Shown in pieces: positions 16,958-24,780 of a stretch of 64,000 nucleotides of DNA. The stretch lies in the NCBI GenBank assembly GCA_022827185.1, contig JAJDTM010000048.1, positions 1-64,000 of the forward strand, given 5' to 3'. The position numbers and the translations under genes are program-made. This stretch comes from Candidatus Poribacteria bacterium (GTDB lineage Bacteria; Poribacteria; WGA-4E; WGA-3G). Numbering within the stretch: position 1 is the stretch's first letter; the number at the start of each line of letters is the position of its first letter. The notes beneath the pieces were generated by a model that made no database searches, had not been told where the DNA came from, and saw nothing but the letters and a program-made list of their open reading frames with translations.

Positions 16958-17808
16958 CCACCCTCTGTAAAGACCTCAAGCAGCAAAGAATGCGGAATCC
17001 TACCATCAATAATATGTGTTTTATATACGCCACCAATGAGTGCTGTTGTACACGCCTCCACCTTCGGCAACATACCGCCAGCGATGCAACCTTCTTTGAC
17101 GAATTGATCAACTTCCCTTATACCGATCGTCGGGATTAACGAGTCATCATCCGAGAGGTCTCGGAGTATGCCACGCGTATCTGTCAGCACGATGAGCTTC
17201 TCCGCTTGGAATGCAGATGCGATCTCGCCTGCCATCGTATCGGCATTAATGTTATAGGTCTGTCCATCAACACCCACACCAATCGGTGTAATGACGGGGA
17301 TATAACCCGCTTTATCGAGTGCAGAAACCGACTCAGTGTTGACCCCGATAATCTTCCCTACAAACCCCAGATCGACATCGACTTCCTGCCCATTTTCATC
17401 GGTGACCTGCGTCTCCTGCTTCTCCGCAAGCACCAAATTAGCGTCTTTACCGGACAACCCAATCGCCTTTCCGCCGTGTCGGTTGATACGGGACACAATC
17501 TCTTTGTTAATAGATCCGAGTACCATCTCAGCAATTTCAACCGTTTCCGCGTCAGTTACACGCAGGCCTTGCACAAACTCTGGGACTTTTCCGATCTTGT
17601 CCATCCACGTGGTAATCCGGGGACCGCCGCCGTGAACGATAATTGGACGGATCCCGACATATTTCATCAAGACGATGTCCTGCATAACGGAATGGATAAG
17701 CGCGTCATCCTCCATCGCGGCACCGCCGTATTTGATAACAATCTGCCGGTCATAAAACCGTCGGATGTAAGGTAAGGCTTCAATAAGAACTTCAGCCGTT
17801 TTGTTCAT
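16933..17808 (-). CDS. argB: Acetylglutamate kinase
   Basis: A 291-residue amino acid kinase that phosphorylates N-acetylglutamate in arginine biosynthesis. Visible motifs are VIKYGGAAM near the N-terminus, IIVHGGGPRI for the phosphate-binding glycine loop, GLRVTDAETVEIAEMVL for the acetylglutamate site, NINADTMAGEIA, and KLIVLTDTRGIL with GGMLPKVEAC near the C-terminus. Length and order match the family. The last residues (GGIGTEIVR) are slightly unusual, and their DNA is duplicated just downstream around a palindromic repeat. No other arginine gene is adjacent. A sigma-70 promoter precedes it (17858-17886). Confidence 0.95.
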   Translation of the reverse strand: MNKTAEVLIEALPYIRRFYDRQIVIKYGGAAMEDDALIHSVMQDIVLMKYVGIRPIIVHGGGPRITTWMDKIGKVPEFVQGLRVTDAETVEIAEMVLGSINKEIVSRINRHGGKAIGLSGKDANLVLAEKQETQVTDENGQEVDVDLGFVGKIIGVNTESVSALDKAGYIPVITPIGVGVDGQTYNINADTMAGEIASAFQAEKLIVLTDTRGILRDLSDDDSLIPTIGIREVDQFVKEGCIAGGMLPKVEACTTALIGGVYKTHIIDGRIPHSLLLEVFTEGGIGTEIVR

Positions 17809-17857
17809 TTTACTATATCTTGTCCCTTATCTCTCTTATATAAAATAATTATACTAT

Positions 17858-17886
17858 ATGATACGAAATCCTTAGGATATTGTCAA
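17858..17886 (-). promoter_or_regulatory. Sigma-70 promoter of argB
   Basis: On the minus strand TTGACA (17886-17881) is followed by 17 nt and TATCAT (17863-17858), 50 nt before the argB start. Spacing is ideal and the -35 is perfect. Confidence 0.65.
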
Positions 17887-17895
17887 ATTATTTCA

Positions 17896-17924
17896 TTGAC
17901 ACAACACATTAAAAACCGCATACT
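17896..17924 (+). promoter_or_regulatory. Sigma-70 promoter, divergent from argB
   Basis: TTGACA (17896-17901), 17 nt and CATACT (17919-17924) point toward the zinc alcohol dehydrogenase at 18047. A shortened copy of MITE-like element A lies in the resulting leader. Confidence 0.55.
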
Positions 17925-17933
17925 TAAAGAAAT

Positions 17934-18030
17934 ACTAAAGTTTGGACAATTTAAAGATAGCTAAAGGTTCCTGAATCAAACACTCTCTTTTGTAGCATAG
18001 GCTGTTAGCCTGTAGCTCTTTCGTAGCATA
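17934..18030. mobile_element. MITE-like element A, shortened copy
   Basis: The copy starts with ACTAAAGTTTGGACAATTTA and matches the left part of the element at 4818-5081, including GATAGCTAAAGGTTCC and the GTAGCATAGGCTGTTAGCC unit. The right terminal repeat is missing. It lies directly upstream of the alcohol dehydrogenase ribosome site. Confidence 0.6.
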
Positions 18031-18046
18031 GAAGGAACACCCATCA

Positions 18047-19138
18047 ATGCAAATATCAGCACAAATTTCCCGATTTCACGGGGCAGGCACACCTTTCGAG
18101 GTCTGCAAAGTACCTGTAGCACCCAATCCAGATAACATCCTGGTCCGTGTCTCGCTGGCAACGATATGTGGCTCGGATCTCCACACAATATCAGGTCGCC
18201 GCGGTGCAGAGACACCGTGTGTCCTTGGACATGAAGCCGTCGGCACGATCGCTGCACCGACACACTTCCGCACCCCAACCGGCAAACCGCTACGTGAAGG
18301 CGAGCGTGTCACGTGGAGCCTCATGGCATCCTGTGGCACATGCGACTATTGTGTCAACAGAAGCCTTCCACAGAAATGCGACACACTTTTCAAATATGGA
18401 CACGCACGGAGTGAGGGAAGCACCACCTTATCTGGTGGGTTCGCCGAATATATCCAACTCCATCCAGGAACGGCTATTTACCACATACCCGATACGATGA
18501 CGGACGCGGAAGCAGTGCCGGTCAACTGTGCGTTCGCGACTGTCGTCAACGGTTTAGCGGCCATCGGCACGCAGCCTAACGAGGCAGCTGTCATTCACGG
18601 GGCAGGAATGTTAGGCATCTATGCAGCGTGTTATTTGCGGGAACAAGGTTACGATCCTGTTGCAATCGTAGACATCAACGAAGGACGTTTGCAAATTGCC
18701 AAACGCTTCGGTGCGACGCATACTTTTAATCCCGACAAGATGTCTATTGAGGAGATCGACGCGGCCTTAAAAGGACTGACGAATGGACGCGGGGTTGATC
18801 TCGGCGTAGAAGTCAGCGGTGTAACCAGTGGGTTACCGAACCTGATTACGTGGTTAGCAGTCGGTGGAAGATGTTTGACCCTCGGATACGTCTATCCAAA
18901 CGCGCATGCCGCTGTTGATGCGCACCATCTCGTCACAAAATGCGTGACACTCCGAGGCGTTCATAACTACCACTACACCGCTCTGGGTACCGCGCTCCGC
19001 TTTGTAGCAGAATACCGTTCACGCTATCCGTTTGCAGAACTCATCGGACACACATATCCATTAGCGGATATTAACACCGCATTTGAACACGCTATGCGTC
19101 AGGAAGCACACCGCATCGCCATCACACCGGGGGAATAG
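18047..19138 (+). CDS. Zinc-dependent alcohol dehydrogenase (MDR family)
   Basis: A 363-residue medium-chain dehydrogenase. Catalytic zinc ligands are C41 (TICGSD) with H62-E63 (LGHEAVG). The structural zinc loop has C96, C99, C102 and C111. The stretch LPQKCDTLFKYGH and GGFAEYIQLHPGTAI resembles the phosphonate-catabolism-associated dehydrogenases (HpnZ type), but no phosphonate gene is near, so this is only a family resemblance. The NAD-binding region shows GAGMLGIYAACYL at about 185. It oxidises an alcohol or polyol in the cytoplasm, substrate unknown. A MITE-derived leader and GAAGGA precede the ATG. Confidence 0.88.
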   Translation: MQISAQISRFHGAGTPFEVCKVPVAPNPDNILVRVSLATICGSDLHTISGRRGAETPCVLGHEAVGTIAAPTHFRTPTGKPLREGERVTWSLMASCGTCDYCVNRSLPQKCDTLFKYGHARSEGSTTLSGGFAEYIQLHPGTAIYHIPDTMTDAEAVPVNCAFATVVNGLAAIGTQPNEAAVIHGAGMLGIYAACYLREQGYDPVAIVDINEGRLQIAKRFGATHTFNPDKMSIEEIDAALKGLTNGRGVDLGVEVSGVTSGLPNLITWLAVGGRCLTLGYVYPNAHAAVDAHHLVTKCVTLRGVHNYHYTALGTALRFVAEYRSRYPFAELIGHTYPLADINTAFEHAMRQEAHRIAITPGE

Positions 19139-19232
19139 TTACCAGTTTCCAGTCACCAGTTTCCAGTTAAGAGTTTTTTGTTTAACAGGTTTCCCTCTGG
19201 TAACTGACAACTGGTAACTGGCAACTTCTTTA
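19139..19232. repeat. Family G palindromic repeat
   Basis: Repeated CAGTTTCCAGT and CTGGTAACTG words form a long imperfect palindrome between two converging genes. It could form the shared terminator region of the two genes, but no U-tract is evident. Confidence 0.55.
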
Positions 19233-19239
19233 CTGACAG

Positions 19240-21690
19240 CTACTTCAACCGCTCTATCCAACACCGCTTTCCATCGGTACGGAGCGTAATTGCACCGAGT
19301 TCATCGGTTCGGAGCTGTGCACATCCACGCTCGCGATACCGCGCAACTACATCTGGATGTGGAAATTGATACTGACTGCTCTGACCGAGCGAGAAAATCG
19401 CATAACGCGGTTGAACCGCATCAATAAACGGCGCACTGCTTGAGGTACGACTCCCGTGATGCGGCACCTTCAGAATCTCTGAACGGAGATCCTGACCAGA
19501 CGCGATGAGCCGCAACTCTGCTTTCTTACCGATGTCCCCTGTGAACAGGATATCTACCTCGCCGTACGTGAGCTTGATGACGAGCGAATCGTCGTTTTTG
19601 TCTGGGTCGAATAAGTCGGTCGATGCCGCATCAATCGGATGTAACAAGTTCAACGTGGCTGTCGGTGTGAGGTCTATTTCTCCAGCGTACGGAAACGAAT
19701 AGGGGATGTCGTCCGCTTTGACGATGGCATGCAGTCGCCGATGCGTCTCTGAATCGAGCTGCATCTCCGAGATACCGATAACACGTCCAACTTCAAAATT
19801 CTGTAAGATATATCCGAGTCCACCCCCATGGTCGATGTCTGGGTGCGTCAGCACCACTATATCAAGCTTCCGAATCCCGTGAAAGTCGAAGTACGGTTCG
19901 AGCACGCGTTTCCCAACATCATAGTCAACCCATCTCCGTTTCTTCTCGTTGTAATATCTCCGCTGAATACCGCCGTCAACTAACATCGTCCGATTGTCAG
20001 GGAACCTGATGAAGGCTGCGTCCCCTTGTCCAACGTCGAGTGTGACCACTTCCAGCAACCGACCCTTTTCGTGGAGCGCCGCACTCCAGACCCAGATAAC
20101 AATAACAGACAATCCAACCAGACTTGAGACTCGCCAGTGCTTATAGACATACCGCCAATGCGCCAGCCCTAAAAAGCAAGCAATATAACAGACAAAGATA
20201 CCGAACGTCGGTGGCGTTAACTTCACGACACCCCACGTCTGTCCAAACATGCTGATCAGTGCCAAGAAGATAGAGATAACAGCATGGTTAAGGAGCGCGA
20301 GCAGCTTCGCAAACGGAAGCCAGATAAAACCGATACAGACCGATACCATTCCTACAGCAACAATCACCGACACGAGACCAACCGCGAAGGGACCCGCAAG
20401 AATACCGAGTGGGTATGTTCGGAAAAAGTAATAGGCGATCAACAGGGTCGTCCCTATTTGTGCCGCGAGTGTTACAAGATAAGACAACACAAGCCATTTC
20501 ACGGCGATATTCCTGAATCTTGTCAGGATAGAAACGTCCCTATGTGCTGGTGAAGGTTCTTCATTTTCCCACAACCGACGCAGCACCGCCTCCATCTTCG
20601 GAACAAAATAGACAATCGAAGCCACAGCGACAAAAGATAACTGAAAACCGACATCCCATAACTGCTGCGGGTTCAAAAGGAGCAACACCAACGCCGCGAA
20701 TGCCAACAAATTGAAGAGATCCGCATCCCGGTCGATGAGCGTCGCAAAAAGAAACAGGATCGCCATCAATGATGCCCGGAAAACAGATGGACGAAAACCG
20801 ATCAAGCCGGCGTAAATTAACACAGCGACGATTGTCAGCAAGCAAAGCATCTTCTGCGGCAACCGAAAGCACGAAAACCCTAAGTAGCAGAACATCGCGA
20901 TAAGTCCAACATGTAAGCCAGAAACAGCGAGTACGTGAAAAGTCCCACTGTTTCGGAAGAGGTCTAACGTCTCTGTCGGAAGATCGCTCCGTTTGCCGAG
21001 CAAGATACCTTTGAGCAACTGCGCATGCAGCGACGGTTCTACCGTTCCACTTTTTTGGGTATAAATGTCGTCAATGACGCGTTCCGTCCGGATACGGAGT
21101 GCCTCTATCCATCTTAAGGGTGAAAATCCACCTTGCGCACCGATCCGTAAAAACCCTTTTGCATCAATGATCCCGACAACATCTTGCCGGGCAAGGTAAG
21201 CACGGTAATCGAAGCCACCCGGATTCCGTTTGTCTTGTGGCTGCTGCAGCACGCCTGTAAGCGTTATCTGTTTGCCGTAGCGAAGCGGCACCAGACTTTG
21301 AAACCTGACGAGAAACTTTGCCGATACCGTTTGTGTCGGATCCGACAACAGTTGAAGTTCGCCGCGTGCGTAACACGCATCCCACGCCGCCCCGCGTTCG
21401 GGTTGATATGTAGTCGTGCCAGAGAAACTGATCGGTTGGTTATAAAAGCGCGGAGGGACAGGCGAATGCAAAGCAGTTTCCAGACGTAGCATACCACCCG
21501 AAAAAACAGCAAGATGGAGCAATCCGTAGCAGACATATTGCTTCCACTGCCGTGTCGCAATGCTACCCATAAGACAGAGTAGCACAGAGAACCAGAGCCA
21601 CAGCAACGGAATGGAGGTCCAGCTCCCAGCAATGATACCGAGTAGATAAGGGATAAGAAAGTAGAGTGCGGGACGCAGCTTGAAATTCAT
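19240..21690 (-). CDS. comEC: ComEC/Rec2 family DNA-uptake channel protein
   Basis: An 816-residue polytopic membrane protein with the full ComEC layout: N-terminal helices and an OB-like soluble part (about 60-190), the competence domain with LKGILLGKRSDLP and FHVLAVSGLHVGLIA, about ten helices, and a C-terminal metallo-beta-lactamase-like domain. That domain shows LDVGQGDAAFIRFP, MLVDGG and THPDIDHGGG (HxDxDH-like, about residue 634), then VPHHGS. ComEC moves single-stranded DNA across the inner membrane during natural transformation. No other competence gene is in the window. The protein is full length. Confidence 0.93.
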   Translation of the reverse strand: MNFKLRPALYFLIPYLLGIIAGSWTSIPLLWLWFSVLLCLMGSIATRQWKQYVCYGLLHLAVFSGGMLRLETALHSPVPPRFYNQPISFSGTTTYQPERGAAWDACYARGELQLLSDPTQTVSAKFLVRFQSLVPLRYGKQITLTGVLQQPQDKRNPGGFDYRAYLARQDVVGIIDAKGFLRIGAQGGFSPLRWIEALRIRTERVIDDIYTQKSGTVEPSLHAQLLKGILLGKRSDLPTETLDLFRNSGTFHVLAVSGLHVGLIAMFCYLGFSCFRLPQKMLCLLTIVAVLIYAGLIGFRPSVFRASLMAILFLFATLIDRDADLFNLLAFAALVLLLLNPQQLWDVGFQLSFVAVASIVYFVPKMEAVLRRLWENEEPSPAHRDVSILTRFRNIAVKWLVLSYLVTLAAQIGTTLLIAYYFFRTYPLGILAGPFAVGLVSVIVAVGMVSVCIGFIWLPFAKLLALLNHAVISIFLALISMFGQTWGVVKLTPPTFGIFVCYIACFLGLAHWRYVYKHWRVSSLVGLSVIVIWVWSAALHEKGRLLEVVTLDVGQGDAAFIRFPDNRTMLVDGGIQRRYYNEKKRRWVDYDVGKRVLEPYFDFHGIRKLDIVVLTHPDIDHGGGLGYILQNFEVGRVIGISEMQLDSETHRRLHAIVKADDIPYSFPYAGEIDLTPTATLNLLHPIDAASTDLFDPDKNDDSLVIKLTYGEVDILFTGDIGKKAELRLIASGQDLRSEILKVPHHGSRTSSSAPFIDAVQPRYAIFSLGQSSQYQFPHPDVVARYRERGCAQLRTDELGAITLRTDGKRCWIERLK

Positions 21691-21797
21691 CTGAACCCAA
21701 TACAGGATTTTGGTTACAACGTTCCCGCCATTATACCAAGATACCCTAAAATATCCAGTTTTTTAAACAGAACTTACGCATCTATGCTATAATCTTT

Positions 21798-21903
21798 AGC
21801 TGTCGGCTGTCAGCAGTCAGCGGTCAGTAAAGAGATTTCTTGACAGCCAATAGCCGATAGCCATCTTTGCTGAAAGCCGATAGCCGACGGCTGAAAGCCA
21901 TTA
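21798..21903. repeat. Family F palindromic repeat
   Basis: AGCTGTCGGCTGTCAGCAG... and ...AGCCGATAGCCGACGGCTG arms surround AAGAGATTTCTTG. It lies right before the next gene start and is related to the repeats at 14303 and 43287. An AGAACTTACGCA word at 21773 matches the end of the 90-bp MITE family. Confidence 0.6.
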
Positions 21904-21906
21904 ACC

Positions 21907-22485
21907 ATGACAACACAATCACACGCCATCCTCAACATAGCACTCCTCGCAAAACGAGACAAACCGTACCTCCATCGCTACGCCTTCATCGGTGCCGTGC
22001 TGCCCGACCTCCCCATCTTCATCTTCTTCATCATCGAAAGCATCATCCTTAAAACCCCACAGCGCGAACTCTGGGATTCCGTATATTTCACAGAAGCGTG
22101 GCAAAATTTCTTCGACATCTTCAATTCCGTTCCGCTCATTCTGATCTTGCTAGGGATCGGGTATTATCTCCTCAACTCCGAGAAGGTAACCGTCCTCGCG
22201 TGGAGCCTCCTAATCCATTGCGGTTTCGATCTCCTGACCCATCACGACGACGGACACCACCATTTCTATCCATTCTCCGATTTCGCCTTTGAAAGTCCCA
22301 TCTCCTATTGGGACGATGCACACCACGCCAACATCTTCGCACCCATTGAACGGGCAGTAATACTCCTCACATCCATCTATCTATATCCAAGACTCAAAAC
22401 CCGACTTGCGCGATGGTGTCTGGTCATCGTGAACGTCCTGTTCGTCGCTTCTTATCTGCTCTTCTTCATCTTCCGCTCCCGCTGA
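21907..22485 (+). CDS. Small integral membrane protein, YdjM-like metal-dependent hydrolase type
   Basis: The 192-residue protein begins with TTQSHAILNIALLA and has about four to five membrane helices. A histidine cluster runs through the middle: LLIHCGFDLLTHHDDGHHHF, then PSDFAFESP-like and DDAHHANIF. The SHA(I/L) start, AVLPDLP, and the HxxxD/H-rich loop are typical of the YdjM/DUF457-like membrane hydrolase families, which are poorly characterised. It is cytoplasmic-membrane located. It follows a palindromic repeat and stands alone on the strand, ending in a TGA read as a normal stop. Confidence 0.6.
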   Translation: MTTQSHAILNIALLAKRDKPYLHRYAFIGAVLPDLPIFIFFIIESIILKTPQRELWDSVYFTEAWQNFFDIFNSVPLILILLGIGYYLLNSEKVTVLAWSLLIHCGFDLLTHHDDGHHHFYPFSDFAFESPISYWDDAHHANIFAPIERAVILLTSIYLYPRLKTRLARWCLVIVNVLFVASYLLFFIFRSR

Positions 22486-22956
22486 TTTAAGGATGTGGGT
22501 GTGAAATTTCACAGTTTTCATAGCAAATCGGGAAACTATGAATTTTGTGAAATGCTATGAACCCATGCTACAAGTAGGTTTTTGGCGGTTCTATCGAAAG
22601 TTGCTATGAAATTTTATGATGGTGCGGTTTGATAGAAATTAATTTATTAATTCGGTAATTCCGTATTCTGCACGAGGCGAGTGTCCTCCCCCGCAGGCGG
22701 GGATTGTATCCCCGCCGAATTACCGATTTATTTTCTTAAACTTCATCAACCGAACCGGATTCTACGCGGAAACCTTGAAGCCTCCAAAAAACCTCTTCAG
22801 TCGCGTAGCGACGGAATGTTTATAGCAGCGCATGACCCAAAAACCTAAAGCCCCGTAGGGGCGGCATGTATAGAGACGTTCCTACAAAGTACCGTCAAAA
22901 ATCACTAAATTGACACCTATGGTGCGTCAATTGACGCAATTGACACATTTATTCAG
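22486..22956. repeat. Non-coding desert with REP-like units
   Basis: No gene is seen. The stretch holds several short palindromes: a CATAGCAAATC/TGAAATTTCACAG-type inverted repeat at about 22500-22560, CCCCGCAGGCGGGG with GTATCCCCGCC at about 22690-22720, GTCGCGTAGCGAC followed by GGAATGTTTATAG at about 22800, a related AGCCCCGTAGGGGC with GGCATGTATAG at about 22850, and TCAATTGACGCAATTGA at about 22925. The GTAGxGGCGGxATGTxTATAG form is a repeated extragenic word. Confidence 0.5.
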
Positions 22957-23069
22957 TTATAATAACCCAAGTTGGCCCCTGTAGCACAAACTTCCCAGTT
23001 TGTGCACTCACTGAAAAACAGTGTTCGTGTGTCTAAAGTCACATAAGTAGCAAGTTAGGTTATAATAAG
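22957..23069. mobile_element. MITE-like element B, copy 1
   Basis: Terminal inverted repeats TTATAATAACCCAAGTTGG and its partner AGCAAGTTAGGTTATAATAA enclose about 75 bp with ACAAACTTCCCAGTTTGTGC, a palindrome. A longer copy is at 24541-24708 and isolated ends are at about 61001 and 61275. There is no coding sequence. Confidence 0.65.
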
Positions 23070-23171
23070 TCAAATCTTATTTTTATTAAAATTAAAAAAT
23101 ACAGGAAATCCTATACTAACTATGAATTGTAGGATACTTTCAGGGAAAAAGCAAATTATAGCCATAAAAAA

Positions 23172-23442
23172 GGTGTGTAAAGTTTTTGGCAGCAGATTGA
23201 TTTTTTCAAAGCGGACGGGTTTGCGGACATAGCACTCCGCTGGAGTGCGAGAGAATCGAGTTATCCCTTTCTATAGATATATTGCTCCGCTGGAGCAAAG
23301 AGATTTCTGAGAGGTCGGGTTCTCCTCACGCCAGAGGCGTGATATATCTATAGGGGTAGATGTCAGTGATAAAGGCACTCCAGCGGAGTGCTATGTCTTA
23401 GATCGCTCCGATATGGTAACGCTGCCAGAATATTTACACACC
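23172..23442. mobile_element. Inverted-repeat element C (about 270 bp hairpin)
   Basis: The outer arms GGTGTGTAAA...TTTGGCAGC and GCTGCCAGAATATTTACACACC are inverted. Inside, ACATAGCACTCCGCTGGAGT (23227) and ACTCCAGCGGAGTGCTATGT (ending at 23396) form a perfect 22-bp inverted repeat. Further in, CTATAGATATAT pairs with ATATATCTATAG. The whole unit can fold as one long interrupted hairpin. A single end word, AATATTTACACACCC, also occurs at about 27996. No reading frame is credible. Confidence 0.65.
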
Positions 23443-23766
23443 CCCATAAAAATCGCTAATTTTGCTTGAAAATACGTTTGGGGCTAAGGGGTTGGTTAGA
23501 GAAATATGGTAATTTTATTATACCAAAGGGGGCTATTTATACAAAAATTTTCAATTATTTATCAAACTCTCTGCGTAATCCGCGATTCAGACAAACAAAA
23601 TTATATAATTTTAACTTGACTAATATTAATATATATTTTATAATATATCTAAGCATTGTGTTTTTACCTGAAAATGGGTCTCCGTTTTCAATCTTTCAAC
23701 AACGCAGTGCACGCCAAAAATTGGAGTGGGCAGGGGAAAACACCCGACAAAAAAATTGAAAAGTCA

Positions 23767-23836
23767 CGTCACATTCCCCGTTACACGTGGCTCCGGCACG
23801 TCACAGTGACGTTATAAACGTCACATTCAACGTCAC
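23767..23836. promoter_or_regulatory. CGTCAC operator-like array
   Basis: CGTCAC occurs at 23767, 23799, 23819 and 23831, and inverted as GTGACG at 23806, forming the perfect palindrome CGTCACAGTGACG (23799-23811). The last two sites are exactly 12 bp apart. The array ends about 28 bp before the start of the HTH regulator, so it is a candidate autoregulatory site. Confidence 0.5.
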
Positions 23837-23863
23837 ATATTTCACAAACAGAGGATTTTCAAC

Positions 23864-24394
23864 ATGAACGATAAAGAACTTGAAGAAGAATTAGAAAAAG
23901 ACTTATTGGAATTCGCCGAGAAAATCGGCGGCGAAAAACTCGTAGAGGAACTACAGATGCAAAACAAAACCACCAAACCAAACCCTAAACAGGACACCCA
24001 CGATACAGATGCCTTGGACTTTGATCCTGACCGGTTCTACTTAGATAGCGAACTCATTCGCGTCCGTCTAAAAGAACGCAAACTCACGCTCAAACAACTC
24101 CATGAGCAGGTCGGCGTCTCCTACCGAACCGTTATCCGATGGCTCAATGACTCCGAATTCCCAAAACATCAGAACCTAATGCGGCTCGCAGAAGCACTAC
24201 AACTCGAACCCCATCAGTTAGTCTTGGGAAGAATGTTCGGACGACGAAACATAATGGATGAGAGTCTCCGATTCACACAACGGAGCATCGAGACCGTCGT
24301 CACCGAAATCCTTGACGACGAGAAAATGCCCAAGGAAAAGAAAGTTGACGCACTCGCGAAGTATTACAATGTCCTCCTAAAGGCAAAAAAATAG
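23864..24394 (+). CDS. Helix-turn-helix (Cro/CI type) regulator
   Basis: A 176-residue protein with an acidic N-terminal tail (about 1-55) and a Cro/CI-type HTH at about 60-118: IRVRLKERKLTLKQLHEQVG, then SYRTVIRWLND-EFPKHQNLMRLAEALQ and LEPHQLVLG. A lysine-rich helical C-terminus follows, with no obvious sensor domain. It probably binds DNA as a dimer. The CGTCAC array just upstream suggests that it controls its own expression. AGAGGA lies before the ATG. It is isolated between repeat-rich spacers, as expected of accessory DNA. Codon use does not look odd. Confidence 0.8.
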   Translation: MNDKELEEELEKDLLEFAEKIGGEKLVEELQMQNKTTKPNPKQDTHDTDALDFDPDRFYLDSELIRVRLKERKLTLKQLHEQVGVSYRTVIRWLNDSEFPKHQNLMRLAEALQLEPHQLVLGRMFGRRNIMDESLRFTQRSIETVVTEILDDEKMPKEKKVDALAKYYNVLLKAKK

Positions 24395-24458
24395 TTAACG
24401 AAATAGAAATATTATAACGATACTTCTACGATTAACTGGGAACAAACCTCCCATCGCC

Positions 24459-24507
24459 GCTGGCGAGGGTGTTTTTGCTTGGGTGTTTCTTCATAGTATC
24501 CTCGCCT
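24459..24507. repeat. Palindromic repeat after the HTH gene
   Basis: GGCGAGG and CCTCGCC arms enclose TGTTTTTGCTTGGGTGTTTC. The core recurs, inverted, at about 49529-49550. It may also act as a transcription end for the HTH gene. Confidence 0.5.
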
Positions 24508-24522
24508 TTGTGTTAGTGTATA

Positions 24523-24544
24523 AATAATTACAGGTTTTACTATA
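24523..24544. repeat. Isolated IS630-like element end
   Basis: AATAATTACAGGTTTTACTATA matches the element end at 117-139. No transposase is adjacent. The TATA overlaps the start of MITE-like element B copy 2. Confidence 0.5.
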
Positions 24545-24708
24545 AAATAACCTAAGTTGCCCCCTGTACTACAAACTTCCGAGTTTGTGCCACTGAACGC
24601 ACAAACTAAAAGTTCACGCTACGATACCTTCGCGGCTCATGAACGCTTTTTACTCAAAAACAGGGGCTGCCCACGCGACATCTTATAAGTAGCAACTTGG
24701 GTTATAAA
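24541..24708. mobile_element. MITE-like element B, copy 2
   Basis: The left end TATAAAATAACCTAAGTTGC and right end AGCAACTTGGGTTATAAAAT are inverted repeats. The interior includes ACAAACTTCCGAGTTTGTGC as in copy 1 plus about 50 bp more. The right end stops 5 bp before the -35 of the third sigma/propeller promoter, so it may affect that gene. Confidence 0.65.
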
Positions 24709-24712
24709 ATAA

Positions 24713-24740
24713 TGCAACAGATAATGCCTAAAATCCGTCA
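24713..24740 (+). promoter_or_regulatory. ECF-type promoter of the third sigma/propeller gene
   Basis: TGCAAC (24713-24718), 17 nt and CGTCA (24736-24740). The other three promoters of this set have 18 nt between TGCAAC and CGTCA/C. The gene start follows within about 40 nt. Confidence 0.55.
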
Positions 24741-24780
24741 CTTAAGTTAAAAGATGAGACGATTCCAGAGGATGCACGGA

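Noticed and set aside
23466..23759. Plus-strand frame of 97 residues
   Set aside because: AT-rich, asparagine/isoleucine-rich composition, no ribosome site and no motif. It looks like chance in a repeat-rich spacer.
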